Assembly (NCBI RefSeq): GCF_001468085.1
Contig: NZ_LNZB01000004.1
Span: 21,511 to 85,510, forward strand
Direction: 5' to 3'
Source: Legionella waltersii
Lineage (GTDB): Bacteria; Pseudomonadota; Gammaproteobacteria; Legionellales; Legionellaceae
DNA: 64,000 nt
Part shown: one piece after another, positions 12,256-22,680 of the stretch
Numbering within the stretch: the first letter of the stretch is position 1
Layout: each line of letters starts with the position of its first letter
Made by a program: the position numbers and the translations under genes
The notes under the pieces: model-generated
Databases searched by the model: none
What the model saw: only the letters and a program-made list of their open reading frames with translations
What the model was told of the DNA's origin: nothing

Positions 12256-13155
12256 ATGGGATTTCAACGCATTTTAGTGTTTATTGTTAGTGTTTTATTT
12301 TCAACATTGACCTTTGCTTTGCCAAAAGTGGATTCAAGTCATTCTGGACTGGCTTTAGTTCATGGTACGAAAGATCACCGCGAGGACGCCTATGGGACTT
12401 ATTGGAAACTGGACTTTATAGAAACTCTTTCGCATGCTTTAGAGAAACCTGAAAACCTGTTTGTAGCCCATTGTGATTTCAGCCAGTACATGTGGCATGA
12501 AGACTCCGCAAATTGCCTTGCAGACCAACTGTTGGATTTTATCACTGAAAAAAACATCGAATCCCTTACGGTGATTACTCACTCCGATGGGGCTAACGTG
12601 ATACGCTGGATTTTATCAAATCCCACCTATGACAGTCGCTACCTGAAGCTCAAAAACAAAATTATAAAAGTTATCGCCTTGGCTCCATCCAGTGGAGGAA
12701 CTCCTCTGGCTGACGAAGTTCTCAATGGTGGAGTGTTTGAAACCAGTTTGGCTTGGTTACTTGGGTATCTTTCAGACGCTGTGAAACAGCAACGGGTTGG
12801 AGATATGTTGATTTTCAATGACGAATTACTTCTAGGTGGGGTTGGACGACCTTCGTTATCAATACCCTTCAAAGCAGTTGTTGGCACTGACGTTAGTGTC
12901 TCACCTTTTTCGTCATCAAGCTATTGCAATGGGTATATGTTGAATTCCGGTTTAAAGATTGCAAAATTATTTCTGGATGAATGTGCTGATGGGTTTTTAA
13001 ATTGCGAGTCTCAAAGTCACGCAGGGGACGTTTGGTTTTATGATACAGAAAAAACAGAAAATAACTCTCCTTTAAGCCATAACCAGAGCAGACACTCATG
13101 CTTAGGTTTGGAGTATTTACTGATTAGAGAAATCGCACAAAAAGGAATTGTATAA
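12256..13155 (+). CDS. Secreted lipase-like alpha/beta hydrolase
   Basis: A 299-residue protein with a signal peptide (hydrophobic residues 5-21, probably cleaved after TFA). LVHGT near residue 36 and a Ser nucleophile in THSDGAN (around residue 115) fit an alpha/beta hydrolase whose elbow is HSDG instead of GHSxG. The segment LAPSSGGTPLADEV is typical of triacylglycerol-lipase or thioesterase folds. Late Asp and His residues (ADGF, RHSC) could complete the triad. Six or more Cys suggest disulfides outside the cytoplasm. The start has AGGAGA about nine bases upstream. Its stop overlaps the next ATG (TAATG), so the two secreted proteins are coupled. Substrate unknown. Confidence 0.8.
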   Translation: MGFQRILVFIVSVLFSTLTFALPKVDSSHSGLALVHGTKDHREDAYGTYWKLDFIETLSHALEKPENLFVAHCDFSQYMWHEDSANCLADQLLDFITEKNIESLTVITHSDGANVIRWILSNPTYDSRYLKLKNKIIKVIALAPSSGGTPLADEVLNGGVFETSLAWLLGYLSDAVKQQRVGDMLIFNDELLLGGVGRPSLSIPFKAVVGTDVSVSPFSSSSYCNGYMLNSGLKIAKLFLDECADGFLNCESQSHAGDVWFYDTEKTENNSPLSHNQSRHSCLGLEYLLIREIAQKGIV

Positions 13156-14330
13156 TGAAAATATTAAATTTATTCTGGATAGCCGGATTCTGCATCAGTC
13201 AAGCCCAGGCATTCACTCTACCCAGACAACCTACAAAGTCGTATGAATGCAATCATTGCAGTCAGCTTTCTCGAGACAATTTGCAGGATAAATGGGAAAT
13301 TAATACTCAATCATTAAACAACGACCTCAGTAATGCACAAAAAAGTTACGGTTACAAAGAGCTGGTCAACATTGAACAATTTAAAAAGGGGATTGAAGTT
13401 TATACCCAATCACCTGGGGCAGTTATTCGCATTACGCCTTTACAAAATAAAACCATTCCTCAGCTACTCATTAAAACTCCATCCAATGACACCATGTCAA
13501 TCAAAGAGGCCTCCTCTTTGTATTCTCAAGATCAAGAGCTAGGGGATTTAATTGCTGCGAATAAACACCATACTATGCTGCAGATAAAACCTGAACTCGG
13601 AGCTGGACGCTTTATCATTAAAACCAAAGAAATAAGTCCAGACAATGCTCAAGGCTATGTCATCAGTGTGTTGGATAAGTTTTCACTCACCTACTTACAA
13701 GTTGAAACAGATTCAATCCATTATCAATATGGAGATAAAGTCACTGCTACAATTTCTCTGGTTAATGATGTTACGGTGTATGATATAGATGAAGTCAGTG
13801 CCAGGATCGTTGGTCCACAAAACCAAAGCATTCCTCTGAAGATACGCAAAGTTAAACCAAACGTATTTGAAGCACAAGGCCTATTAAACTCCGAAAGTAA
13901 TGACCGTGGAGAAAACTGGTACCTAGAAACAGATGTTGAGTCTGATAATGGTCAAGAAATTATCAGACGCTCTGGACATACAGCCTTTTCTTACTCTATT
14001 CCGTCAGCCAGCCTTATTAGCGTGAAAAAATTGTCTTCCAAACCTTTAACCTTTGTAGCCACCATCGATGTAGCTACAGCAAGTCGCTATTCCTTACAAA
14101 GCGTTCTTTTCCAAAAAACACCTAAATCATCGATTCGACCGATTCAGACTTCACAAAAAGCACAGTGGTTTGAACCTGGAAAGCACGTTATCCAATTTAC
14201 CTTTGACAATTCACACCAATTATTAGACGATAACCTGTATTTAGGGTATTTACGCTTGATAGACTATGGTCAACTAAAAACCGTTTACCAATTCAACCCA
14301 CCTATTAAGTTGACCCAACTAGTGGATTAG
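13155..14330 (+). CDS. Secreted DUF4785-type protein
   Basis: A 391-residue protein with a clear signal peptide (MKILNLFWIAGFCISQAQA) followed by a CNHCS motif near residue 33. The rest looks like two or three beta-sandwich domains: a middle part around residues 180-270 (YGDKVTATISLVND...) and a last one from about 290 rich in alternating hydrophobics. I associate this with DUF4785, known from Legionella and related bacteria and of unknown function; that is recognition from memory. It is coupled to the lipase-like gene by a one-base overlap, so the two may act together in the periplasm or outside the cell. Ig-like accessory or inhibitor domains are an alternative reading. Confidence 0.7.
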   Translation: MKILNLFWIAGFCISQAQAFTLPRQPTKSYECNHCSQLSRDNLQDKWEINTQSLNNDLSNAQKSYGYKELVNIEQFKKGIEVYTQSPGAVIRITPLQNKTIPQLLIKTPSNDTMSIKEASSLYSQDQELGDLIAANKHHTMLQIKPELGAGRFIIKTKEISPDNAQGYVISVLDKFSLTYLQVETDSIHYQYGDKVTATISLVNDVTVYDIDEVSARIVGPQNQSIPLKIRKVKPNVFEAQGLLNSESNDRGENWYLETDVESDNGQEIIRRSGHTAFSYSIPSASLISVKKLSSKPLTFVATIDVATASRYSLQSVLFQKTPKSSIRPIQTSQKAQWFEPGKHVIQFTFDNSHQLLDDNLYLGYLRLIDYGQLKTVYQFNPPIKLTQLVD

Positions 14331-14333
14331 TTC

Positions 14334-15593
14334 ATGTCATTTTTGTCATCTAACTTGTTTTTTGAGGGCATCGCCTTTGCGTTTGCCCTGCATTTTTTTC
14401 TGCTGTTATGGATGCTCGTTAAGCTAGGGCATCAAAAAAGCCACACCGCTCGTGAAAGCGAAAAAACGCTGCAAGCACTTACTAACCAGCTACATCAATT
14501 GCATTTGGACATTAACCAATCCTACCAAAGCAGTCAGCAACACATTAACGAAAAAATTGCACAAGGCCTACTGGGTACTCAACAACTGATCAGTGATACG
14601 ATGCTGAAACAAATGGGCGATGTTAGGGAGCAAATCAATCATAGCTTTAAACAACATGCCAGCTCACTGACCTCTCACCTGCAGCTGCTCACAGAGGAGA
14701 TTCGTAACCATCTTCACTCATTAACTCAACAAGTGAATAACAAGTTGACTGAAGGTTTTGAGAAAACCTCTTCGACCTTTATTGACGTAGTCAAACGTTT
14801 AACCATTATCGATGAAGCCCAGAAAAAAATTACCGAGCTCTCTAATCATGTTGTCAGTCTTCAAGACGTTTTGGTGGATAAGAAAGCGAGAGGGGCATTT
14901 GGAGAGGTACAATTATCCACATTAATTAGTAATATGCTTCCTAGCTCTAACTATCAGATGCAATACACCTTAAGCAACCAAAAAAGAGCGGATTGTATTC
15001 TGTTTTTACCAGAGCCGACTGGTAATGTGGTCATTGACGCCAAATTCCCACTAGAGACTTACCAACGCCTAATCAACGTAGATGCTCTTTCGAACGATAA
15101 AAAAGTGCTTCAACAACAATTTCGACAAGACATACAAAAGCATATCAAGGACATCGCTGAGAAATACATCATCGCGGATGAAACAACTGATGGCGCCATG
15201 ATGTTTATTCCTGCTGAGTCTATTTTTGCAGAGATTCATGCCAACTACCCAGAACTTATTGCCCTATCCCAGCGATTAAAGGTATGGCTAGTATCCCCTA
15301 GTACATTAATGGCTGTTCTTACTACAGCTAAGGCTGTCCTTAAAGATGATGCTACACGGAAGCAAGTGCATATTATTCAAAAACATTTACATGCCCTTGC
15401 TAGTGACTTTCAACGATTTGAAAAAAGAATGGATAAGCTCTCCAAGCACATTGATCTTGCCCATCAAGACGTTACTGAGGTGAATACGTCAGCCAAGAAA
15501 ATTACGTCCAGATTCCAAAAGATAGAGGCGGTAGATATTGAACAAGAAACCTTGGACAATGAATTGGTTGAACTCGAACCTATCGAAAAGTAG
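14334..15593 (+). CDS. rmuC: DNA recombination protein RmuC
   Basis: RmuC limits inversions at short inverted repeats and carries a predicted nuclease-like core. The 419-residue protein has an N-terminal membrane segment (residues 9-28), a long coiled coil rich in Gln, His and Lys (about 35-170), and the RmuC domain with the signature ARGAFGEVQL...ISNMLP, followed by CILFLPEP and VVIDAKFPLE, where Asp and Lys resemble a PD-(D/E)XK site. It begins three bases after the DUF4785-type gene and is likely the last gene of that operon. It ends convergently with the ankyrin-containing gene. Confidence 0.93.
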   Translation: MSFLSSNLFFEGIAFAFALHFFLLLWMLVKLGHQKSHTARESEKTLQALTNQLHQLHLDINQSYQSSQQHINEKIAQGLLGTQQLISDTMLKQMGDVREQINHSFKQHASSLTSHLQLLTEEIRNHLHSLTQQVNNKLTEGFEKTSSTFIDVVKRLTIIDEAQKKITELSNHVVSLQDVLVDKKARGAFGEVQLSTLISNMLPSSNYQMQYTLSNQKRADCILFLPEPTGNVVIDAKFPLETYQRLINVDALSNDKKVLQQQFRQDIQKHIKDIAEKYIIADETTDGAMMFIPAESIFAEIHANYPELIALSQRLKVWLVSPSTLMAVLTTAKAVLKDDATRKQVHIIQKHLHALASDFQRFEKRMDKLSKHIDLAHQDVTEVNTSAKKITSRFQKIEAVDIEQETLDNELVELEPIEK

Positions 15594-15647
15594 ATAGGGT
15601 TTCTAGGGCCTAATGACCCCAGCATAGTGCTTATGAAATCGTCCAAA

Positions 15648-17054
15648 TCAACTTAATGTGTGATGAGAGGCATGTTCAGGGTCACTTTTATTCAGCTCGT
15701 CCATCAAAGGCTTTCCTAATGTCTGAGCATCCTTGGGATGTTGTTTTAAATATTCCTTGGCAATGTTTTTGTAATTTTCATTATCGGGATTATTCCTGAT
15801 CTTATCGACCAATTCATCCACTTTGTCTTGACGCATTTCAGTGGTGTATGATTTAAACTCCTTTTTAACATCCGCTTTATCTTGTTCTGTAAGGTTATCA
15901 AACCCACCTCTTTCCCTTGCTCTTATGGCCAATAAAATGCCATGCATGTTTGCACGTGCATTGGCAATGGTGCAGTTTTCTAATTTCTGCGCACTTTGAG
16001 GAATAAAACACACAGGGTCTTGATGATCAGTGACGTTGGCTATTTGGGATACTATGTCGTCGTGTGATGCACCACTATTATGCCCATTCATCATATTACG
16101 AATAAACTCAGGCGTTATTTTACTGGAGTCCTCAACTCTGTAAATTCGTGTACCAAATTTCCCAGGTGTTTCTCCAAGTCCGCGGTTTGTATAGACGAGG
16201 CTTCCTGATTTAACTGGCGGTTCGCCATCAGGCACAAAAGACAAACCCATTGCGTGACCTTTACAATTAACGGGTATAGTCGTTACTTTTCCACTTAATT
16301 TAATTCGTTCAGATAAAGCCGCGCCATTCCCATGAGGAGTACTGTTTACAAACCTGGCTTCTTTATTTGAGGTTGTAAACGCGTCGGCTATCTCTTTAAA
16401 ATGGGGGTTATCAGGATGCCTTGCAGCATATTTAGTCACTGAATCAGTCATGACTTGGTAAGTAGGACCGACGTGAGCATATTGAGAAGACACACCATTG
16501 CTGTCCGTCATTTTAATACCAAGGGTCAACCCAAAATACTTCACGTCTTCAAGGGGTTCACTACGGTTAGCCTGAGGTAAACCATAATGCTCTCTACCTG
16601 CAACACTGTCTCGTGCTAGATTATAAATCGCTTTTTCTATAGAGGTTACATTTGCGCCTTCATTAAACAATCGCTCTGCAGTCTTAAAATCTTGGTTTTG
16701 TAGAGCAAACGCGAGTGGGCTTTGTCCGTTCTGATTGAACGCATTATTGACAGCCGTTTTTGAATCAGGATACCCGCTTGCTTGTGCAATATGTTCTAAC
16801 TCTTCCTTGAATTGAGCGCTTTCTAGTTGCTTTTTCATCAGTTCAGCAAGCATCATGAAAAAGCGTTCGTTATCCACTTTAGCTTGATTGAGCTGCATTT
16901 GGATCATTTTTTGCTGTATTGCATCCGCTATATTTGACTTCTCCACTTTGTTCATCTGTTCGATTAAAGAGGATTGGCCACTGTCGACAGATGGTTTTTC
17001 CTTGTCAGCAACAGTACTAAAATTAGTATTAGTATCAGAAGGGGATTCAAACAT
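15648..17054 (-). CDS. Ankyrin-containing hypothetical protein, effector candidate
   Basis: I do not recognise the 468-residue protein as a whole. The first 30 residues are Ser/Asp-rich and unstructured; residues 30-90 form a Gln/Met/Lys-rich coiled coil. Residues about 107-138 (NQNGQSPLAFALQNQDFKTA) match an ankyrin repeat, NxxGxSPLxxAxxxxxxxxA. The long central part, about 150-330, is globular with several Gly and Pro and no motif I can name. Residues 380-460 are charged helices, ending in a His/Ser tail. No signal peptide or membrane segment is seen. Ankyrin repeats are common in Dot/Icm effectors, so secretion into a host is plausible but unproven. Confidence 0.65.
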   Translation of the reverse strand: MFESPSDTNTNFSTVADKEKPSVDSGQSSLIEQMNKVEKSNIADAIQQKMIQMQLNQAKVDNERFFMMLAELMKKQLESAQFKEELEHIAQASGYPDSKTAVNNAFNQNGQSPLAFALQNQDFKTAERLFNEGANVTSIEKAIYNLARDSVAGREHYGLPQANRSEPLEDVKYFGLTLGIKMTDSNGVSSQYAHVGPTYQVMTDSVTKYAARHPDNPHFKEIADAFTTSNKEARFVNSTPHGNGAALSERIKLSGKVTTIPVNCKGHAMGLSFVPDGEPPVKSGSLVYTNRGLGETPGKFGTRIYRVEDSSKITPEFIRNMMNGHNSGASHDDIVSQIANVTDHQDPVCFIPQSAQKLENCTIANARANMHGILLAIRARERGGFDNLTEQDKADVKKEFKSYTTEMRQDKVDELVDKIRNNPDNENYKNIAKEYLKQHPKDAQTLGKPLMDELNKSDPEHASHHTLS

Positions 17055-17151
17055 AGTACATCTCTATCTATAATGAAAATTTGAGTTTAAATAATACGCT
17101 AATTATAGTCAAAATAGCAGGCGTTTTGGATTATTGCACGACTTCTTATCA

Positions 17152-17273
17152 CAAAACTTACAATAAACCCCAGGTTGAAACAAAAAATGCAATTAATTAA
17201 GACGTTAGCCAAACAAAACGGATACTTTATAACCATAATTTAACGAGATGATTGGCTTTTATCCTAAGTTCTG
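17152..17273. repeat. Decayed copy of the 124-bp palindromic element
   Basis: In the divergent gap upstream of mfd, CAAAACTTAC at the left and CTAAGTTCTG at the right match the element ends with several substitutions. Inner blocks (CCCAGGTTGAAAC..., TTTAACGAGATGATTGG) align in order with the copy at 28066. The length, 122 bp, is close to the intact 124 bp. The internal stem is largely lost and no target duplication remains, so this is an old insertion. Confidence 0.6.
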
Positions 17274-17335
17274 TCTTATTTTTTCACCGTTAAGGGAGTA
17301 TACTCACTCGTTTTAATTTTTAATCTGAAAACAGT

Positions 17336-20300
17336 ATGAACAGCAATGCGCTACTTTACCCGACGACACAAAAGAAACTAGTTTGGGGTCAACTCCATGG
17401 TAGCAGCTTAGCACTTGCCTTAGCTGAATATTGCGAGCAGACCTCTGGGATTAAGCTACTCATTACGCAAGACAATCTCAGTGCTAGTCAACTGCAAGAG
17501 GAGCTGCTCTTTTTTTTAGAAGGTAAACAAGAGGTGCTGTTATTCCCTGATTGGGAAACGTTGCCCTACGATCAATTTTCACCGCACCAGGACATTATTT
17601 CAGAACGACTTTATACGTTAAGTCGCCTGCAACAATCCAACAACGTAATTGTGCTATCTTCCGCTAGCACATTAATGCATCGATTGCCTCCACCCGATTT
17701 TTTGAATCAATATGCCCTGATGCTCAAAACGGGACAAAAGCTTGAGCTAGACTTATTCCGAAATCAATTACAACAAGCTGGCTATCACTGTGTCAATAAA
17801 GTTCTTGAACATGGAGAATACGCTGTGCGAGGCTCAATCATAGATGTCTATCCTATGGGTAGTCACATGCCCTTTCGCATTGAGTTATTTGACGATGAAA
17901 TAGAGAGTTTGCGCCAGTTTGATACAGAAACGCAAAGAACCATTGAGAAAATCAAGCATGTCCATGTGCTTCCGGCCCGTGAGTTCCCACTGACCGAACA
18001 AAGCCAATTATTATTTAGAAAATCGTTCAGAGAGCAATTTCCAGGAAACCCAAGCCAATGTCCTATCTACGAAGCGATTACCAACGGCCAATTTCCCTCA
18101 GGAATTGAATATTATTTACCCCTGTTTTTTGATAAAACAGTCACCCTTTTTGACTATTTGCCGCAAACGAGCAACATCGCTTTAATCGAAAACATTCAAT
18201 TGTACGCTGAACAGTTTTGGGTAGAGTTAAGTGATCGCTTCGAACAACGACGCTATGATATTAGTCGGCCAATTTTACCGCCTGAAACCTGTTTCATTAC
18301 TGCTAACGAACTTCTTACAAAGGCAAATAGCTATGAGCCCATTCGCTTATTCCATAACACGTCAGAAAAAAAGAATGCATTCAATTTCAATGTCTCTGAA
18401 GGGCCCTTACTTCCTATCGACCGAAAAAACCCCGAACCATTGCAGCTTCTAAAGCAATACTGCTCTGTTCCCAATCGACGTTATTTGTTGGTGGTTGAAA
18501 GTGCTGGAAGAAGAGAAGTGCTCCTTGACTTACTAAAACCCAGCCATATACAACCTAAAACAGTTCAATCATGGGCGGAATTTCTCCAAAGTAATAGTTC
18601 TGTCAACATTACGACTGGTGCCTTAATGAATGGCTGTGAACTTAATGAGAGCCATATATCCATCATTGTTGAATCACAATTATTTGGAGAACAAAGTACG
18701 CCACAACGGAGAAGCTCACAAAAAACAGTTGATCCCGATCTGATTATTCGAGATATGGCTGAATTAAGAGTTGGATCCCCAGTAGTGCATCTTCAATTTG
18801 GTGTAGGACGCTATCAAGGACTTCAATACATTAATACCAACGATACAGCAAGCGAATTTTTAGTCTTAACTTATGCAGGAGATGATAAAATCTATGTGCC
18901 CGTTACCTCCTTGCATATGATAAGTAGATACACAGGTGTAGACAGTGAGCATGCTCCATTGCATAGATTGGGTACCGATCTATGGCAAAAGGAAAAGAAA
19001 AAAGCCGCTGAAAAAATTCACGATGTAGCCATTGAGTTGCTGGATCTCTATGCCAAACGTGAAGCACAACCAGGCCATCAGTACCAATTTGAGCAAATGG
19101 AATACACCAAATTTGCCAGTGGCTTTCCATTTACAGAAACACCCGATCAATTACAAGCCATTGAACAGATCATCAATGACATGCGATCTTCTCGTCCCAT
19201 GGATAGGTTAATTTGTGGAGATGTTGGCTTTGGTAAAACTGAAGTAGCCATGCGCGCTGCTTTTGTGGCTGTCCAAAATGGGAAACAAGTTTGCATTCTA
19301 GCTCCAACTACGCTTCTAGCAGGACAGCATTTTGAGTCATTTCGTGATCGCTTTGCAGACTTCCCAGTCATGATAGAGTTACTCTCTCGCTTTCGAAGCA
19401 ACAAAGAATCAGAGCAAGTCATTGAATCATTAAAATCTGGAAAAACAGACATTGTCATAGGAACCCATAAACTCTTTCAGAGTAATATTGCCTTTAAAAA
19501 TCTAGGCTTGCTGATTATTGATGAAGAACATCGATTTGGAGTTAAGCAGAAAGAGCATATTAAAGCATTAAGAACTCATGTTGATATCTTATCCATGACT
19601 GCCACACCCATTCCTAGAACGCTCAATATGGCAATGGCAGGAATTCGAGACATCTCTTTAATTGCAACTCCACCAGCAAAAAGGTTAGCCATAAAAACCT
19701 TCTGGCAAGAAAAAAACAACTTAACGATTAGGGAAGCAATCCTCCGCGAGATCCTAAGGGGAGGACAAGTTTTTTTCCTGCATAACAATGTGCAAACAAT
19801 TGATAGAGTTTGTCAGGATTTGCAGGCATTGGTGCCTGAAGCCAACATACGGATAGCTCATGGACAAATGCGTGAAAGAGAGCTAGAGCGCATCATGTCG
19901 GACTTTTATCACCATCGTTTTAATGTGTTGGTTTGCACCACCATTATTGAAACGGGTATTGATATACCAACAGCCAATACCATTATTATAGATAGAGCAG
20001 ACATGTTTGGTCTTGCACAATTGCATCAATTAAGAGGCCGTGTGGGGCGATCTCATCACCAAGCATATGCTTATTTATTAACTCCTAATGAAAAATCATT
20101 AACTCCCGATGCAATTAAACGCCTTGAAGCAATTGTCTCACTGGAGGATTTAGGTGCTGGTTTTACTTTAGCAACACATGATCTGGAAATTCGAGGTGCT
20201 GGTGAGCTGCTTGGTGAAGAACAAAGCGGTAATATGCATGCCATAGGCTTTAGTTTATTTATGGAAATGCTTGATAAAGCTGTCAGTGATCTAAAATCAG

Positions 20301-20776
20301 GAAAAACCCCTGAATTGTCTGCTCCTATGCAGCAAGGTCCAGAAATTGATCTTAAACTTAGTGCTGTTATTCCAGAGGATTATATTGGAGACATCCACAA
20401 TCGCTTAATTATGTATAAACGAATTGCAAACGCAAAATCAAGCCAACAACTGCATGAGTTGCAAGTTGAACTTATTGATCGCTTCGGCTTGTTGCCTCAA
20501 CCGGTTAAACACCTCCTGTTAATTACTGACTTAAAATTAAAAGCAGAGCAAATGGGTGTTGTTAAAATCAGTGCTAATGCTGAGCAAGGCCGAATTGATT
20601 TTTCAGAACAACCATTCATTGATCCGACAGTGCTCATTCAACTCATTCAGGTCCATGCCAAACGCTACAAAATGGAAGGACCACAGCGCCTAAAATTCTC
20701 CCTAGATGCCTCTACTGGAGAAGATAGAATCCATGAAATTAAGCAATTACTGATTAAACTGTCTCCCAAACAATAG
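17336..20776 (+). CDS. mfd: Transcription-repair coupling factor
   Basis: Mfd removes RNA polymerase stalled at lesions and recruits UvrA. The 1146-residue protein is full length (E. coli 1148). Order of domains: UvrB-like module (ALAEYCEQ..., [18 protein letters not shown]), the RNA-polymerase-interacting domain around residues 475-545 ([17 protein letters not shown]), then the translocase with Walker [13 protein letters not shown] near residue 630, [18 protein letters not shown], and the TRG/RecG-type motif with [12 protein letters not shown]. The C-terminal D7 region completes it. Its last 23 bases overlap the 3' end of the convergent acyl-CoA ligase gene. Confidence 0.98.
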   Translation: MNSNALLYPTTQKKLVWGQLHGSSLALALAEYCEQTSGIKLLITQDNLSASQLQEELLFFLEGKQEVLLFPDWETLPYDQFSPHQDIISERLYTLSRLQQSNNVIVLSSASTLMHRLPPPDFLNQYALMLKTGQKLELDLFRNQLQQAGYHCVNKVLEHGEYAVRGSIIDVYPMGSHMPFRIELFDDEIESLRQFDTETQRTIEKIKHVHVLPAREFPLTEQSQLLFRKSFREQFPGNPSQCPIYEAITNGQFPSGIEYYLPLFFDKTVTLFDYLPQTSNIALIENIQLYAEQFWVELSDRFEQRRYDISRPILPPETCFITANELLTKANSYEPIRLFHNTSEKKNAFNFNVSEGPLLPIDRKNPEPLQLLKQYCSVPNRRYLLVVESAGRREVLLDLLKPSHIQPKTVQSWAEFLQSNSSVNITTGALMNGCELNESHISIIVESQLFGEQSTPQRRSSQKTVDPDLIIRDMAELRVGSPVVHLQFGVGRYQGLQYINTNDTASEFLVLTYAGDDKIYVPVTSLHMISRYTGVDSEHAPLHRLGTDLWQKEKKKAAEKIHDVAIELLDLYAKREAQPGHQYQFEQMEYTKFASGFPFTETPDQLQAIEQIINDMRSSRPMDRLICGDVGFGKTEVAMRAAFVAVQNGKQVCILAPTTLLAGQHFESFRDRFADFPVMIELLSRFRSNKESEQVIESLKSGKTDIVIGTHKLFQSNIAFKNLGLLIIDEEHRFGVKQKEHIKALRTHVDILSMTATPIPRTLNMAMAGIRDISLIATPPAKRLAIKTFWQEKNNLTIREAILREILRGGQVFFLHNNVQTIDRVCQDLQALVPEANIRIAHGQMRERELERIMSDFYHHRFNVLVCTTIIETGIDIPTANTIIIDRADMFGLAQLHQLRGRVGRSHHQAYAYLLTPNEKSLTPDAIKRLEAIVSLEDLGAGFTLATHDLEIRGAGELLGEEQSGNMHAIGFSLFMEMLDKAVSDLKSGKTPELSAPMQQGPEIDLKLSAVIPEDYIGDIHNRLIMYKRIANAKSSQQLHELQVELIDRFGLLPQPVKHLLLITDLKLKAEQMGVVKISANAEQGRIDFSEQPFIDPTVLIQLIQVHAKRYKMEGPQRLKFSLDASTGEDRIHEIKQLLIKLSPKQ

Positions 20777-22427
20777 GGTTGTGTGCCTTTAAAGCTTCTT
20801 GAACGAGCTCAGCAAACATAGGCTCCACAACCTTTCTCTTTACCTTCAAGGTCGGAGTTAAGCGGTTATTCTCTGTTGTCCATGCGTCCTTTAATACAAT
20901 AATGTGGCTTATTTTTTCATGATTAACTAATTCTGAATTTACTAGTTTCAATGTGTCTTGCAATGATTTATTAATCTCGTCTTTATTCTTATTCAAGCGA
21001 GCAGATTCAGATAAAGTAAGCAACATCACATTTGTTGGAAGTTCTCGTCCGACTAAGCATAGTTGCTCTATTAGCGGATTTACTGAAAACCGTTTTTCAA
21101 TCGGAGTTGGTGCAATAAACTCCCCTTTTTGGTTCTTGAAATTCTCAGAAATCCTTCCAAAAATTTTTACACGATTAAAACCATCTAACTCAGCAACATC
21201 ACCCGTTTTTAACCAGCCATCTTCAGTAAATGAAGCACTTGTTGCTTCCTTATTTTTATAATACCCCGACATAAGACATTGGTTGAGGATCAATAGTTCA
21301 TCCCCCTCACCTAGTTTAACATCAACATTCATTCTTGGGGTACCCACATAGCCCCTACGTCTATCATTCAGCATTGATAAGGTTGCATAGGCCATGTTTT
21401 CACTTTGCCCATATCCTTCTTGGATATAAATTCCCAATCTATCGAAAAAGTCAATTATCGAAATGGGCAAATGAGAGGCTCCTGAGAAAAAATTGGTACA
21501 CTCCATGAATCCTAGTCCATGCCTAATTTTCTTTTTAATTAACGCTGAAATAAAAGGGATTTTGAGTAGCAAATTTAACTTTGTTGGTGACAACTTTAAT
21601 TCAATCTTTTGTTTAAAAACACCCCAAATTCTTGGAACAGCAGTAAAAAAGGTAGGTTGAATTTCCTGTAAATTCTCCACAAATTTATCTAGACTTTCTA
21701 CAAATGACACTGAGCTATTAATACTGACGCTTCCAAGCTGAATCGCTGAACGCTCATACACATGGGCTAAAGGAAGATAAGAAACTAACTTATAATGTTC
21801 TAGATCACGAATTCTTAATAGATCTTTGGGGAACACCTCGAGGTAGTTTGCAATCGCTTGATTAGTATACATAGCCCCTTTTGGAGAACCTGTTGTTCCT
21901 GAAGTATAAATGATGGTGTATAAATCATCGGGTAGAGGTTCGGTTAAATGAATAAGAGGATCTACTTTAAGCACGTCAGACCAGGTATGATCTACTTTCA
22001 AGTCCTTGTGATAATCAAAGCCAACAGTCTTGTACTGCTTAGGGATGAATTGGCGAACTCGTTGGTGATCATCTAATTTTCCGACAAAGACTAACTTTAC
22101 ATCCCCATGTTCTAACACATAGTGTGCACTGTCTTCATTTTGATTTGCAAAGAGAGGCACATTGACCATGCCAGCGATATGTATTCCAAAATCGGTAATG
22201 AACCATTCAGCACAGTTTTTGGAAATAATGGAAACATGATCTCCTCGTTTCAGTCCTAATTCCTGTAAGAATCCGGCTACTTTACGAGCTTGTAACATCA
22301 CCTCTGCCCAACTATACTCTCTCCACTTACTTTCTCTTGGCTGCCTTAAATAGATTTTCTTTGGTGATTCTTTTTCATTTTTCAGAAGCAATTGGAATAA
22401 AGAATTGGGATTTGAGTGATTCGTCAT
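20754..22427 (-). CDS. Long-chain fatty-acid-CoA ligase family protein
   Basis: Adenylates a fatty acid and forms its CoA thioester. The open frame runs upstream to 22478, but ATG 22427 has AAAGGA six bases ahead and gives 557 residues beginning MTNHSNP. The P-loop is YTSGTTGSPKGA, the A5 motif GYGQSEN, and the A7/A8 region DGWLKTGDVAELDG...RVKIFGR; GEFIAP precedes the C-terminal lid. The FAA1/LACS-type layout (PLAHVYERSAIQLGS) suggests long-chain substrates. It is monocistronic, between mfd and a divergent orphan. Legionella species carry several such ligases, so the specific role, beta-oxidation entry or lipid recycling, cannot be told from sequence alone. Confidence 0.92.
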   Translation of the reverse strand: MTNHSNPNSLFQLLLKNEKESPKKIYLRQPRESKWREYSWAEVMLQARKVAGFLQELGLKRGDHVSIISKNCAEWFITDFGIHIAGMVNVPLFANQNEDSAHYVLEHGDVKLVFVGKLDDHQRVRQFIPKQYKTVGFDYHKDLKVDHTWSDVLKVDPLIHLTEPLPDDLYTIIYTSGTTGSPKGAMYTNQAIANYLEVFPKDLLRIRDLEHYKLVSYLPLAHVYERSAIQLGSVSINSSVSFVESLDKFVENLQEIQPTFFTAVPRIWGVFKQKIELKLSPTKLNLLLKIPFISALIKKKIRHGLGFMECTNFFSGASHLPISIIDFFDRLGIYIQEGYGQSENMAYATLSMLNDRRRGYVGTPRMNVDVKLGEGDELLILNQCLMSGYYKNKEATSASFTEDGWLKTGDVAELDGFNRVKIFGRISENFKNQKGEFIAPTPIEKRFSVNPLIEQLCLVGRELPTNVMLLTLSESARLNKNKDEINKSLQDTLKLVNSELVNHEKISHIIVLKDAWTTENNRLTPTLKVKRKVVEPMFAELVQEALKAHNPIVWETV

Positions 22428-22680
22428 CGCTTGTCCTTTAGCTTGTTCAATTGACTGGTTAACCTTCGAGAAATACATCCTAGTTAAGAGCAGAATAGTA
22501 TCTTTTGCTCATTTATACAATCGATCAAGGTTATTTTGAATCTACATTCTCTTGTTTACCTATATTTCTTCATGAAAACTAGTGACAATGAATTTAATGA
22601 ATCCAATTTGTTCTCCATGAACATATAATGTATATTCGACTCAATTTATTGCTAACTCAACTAAGGAAATGGAGAACATT

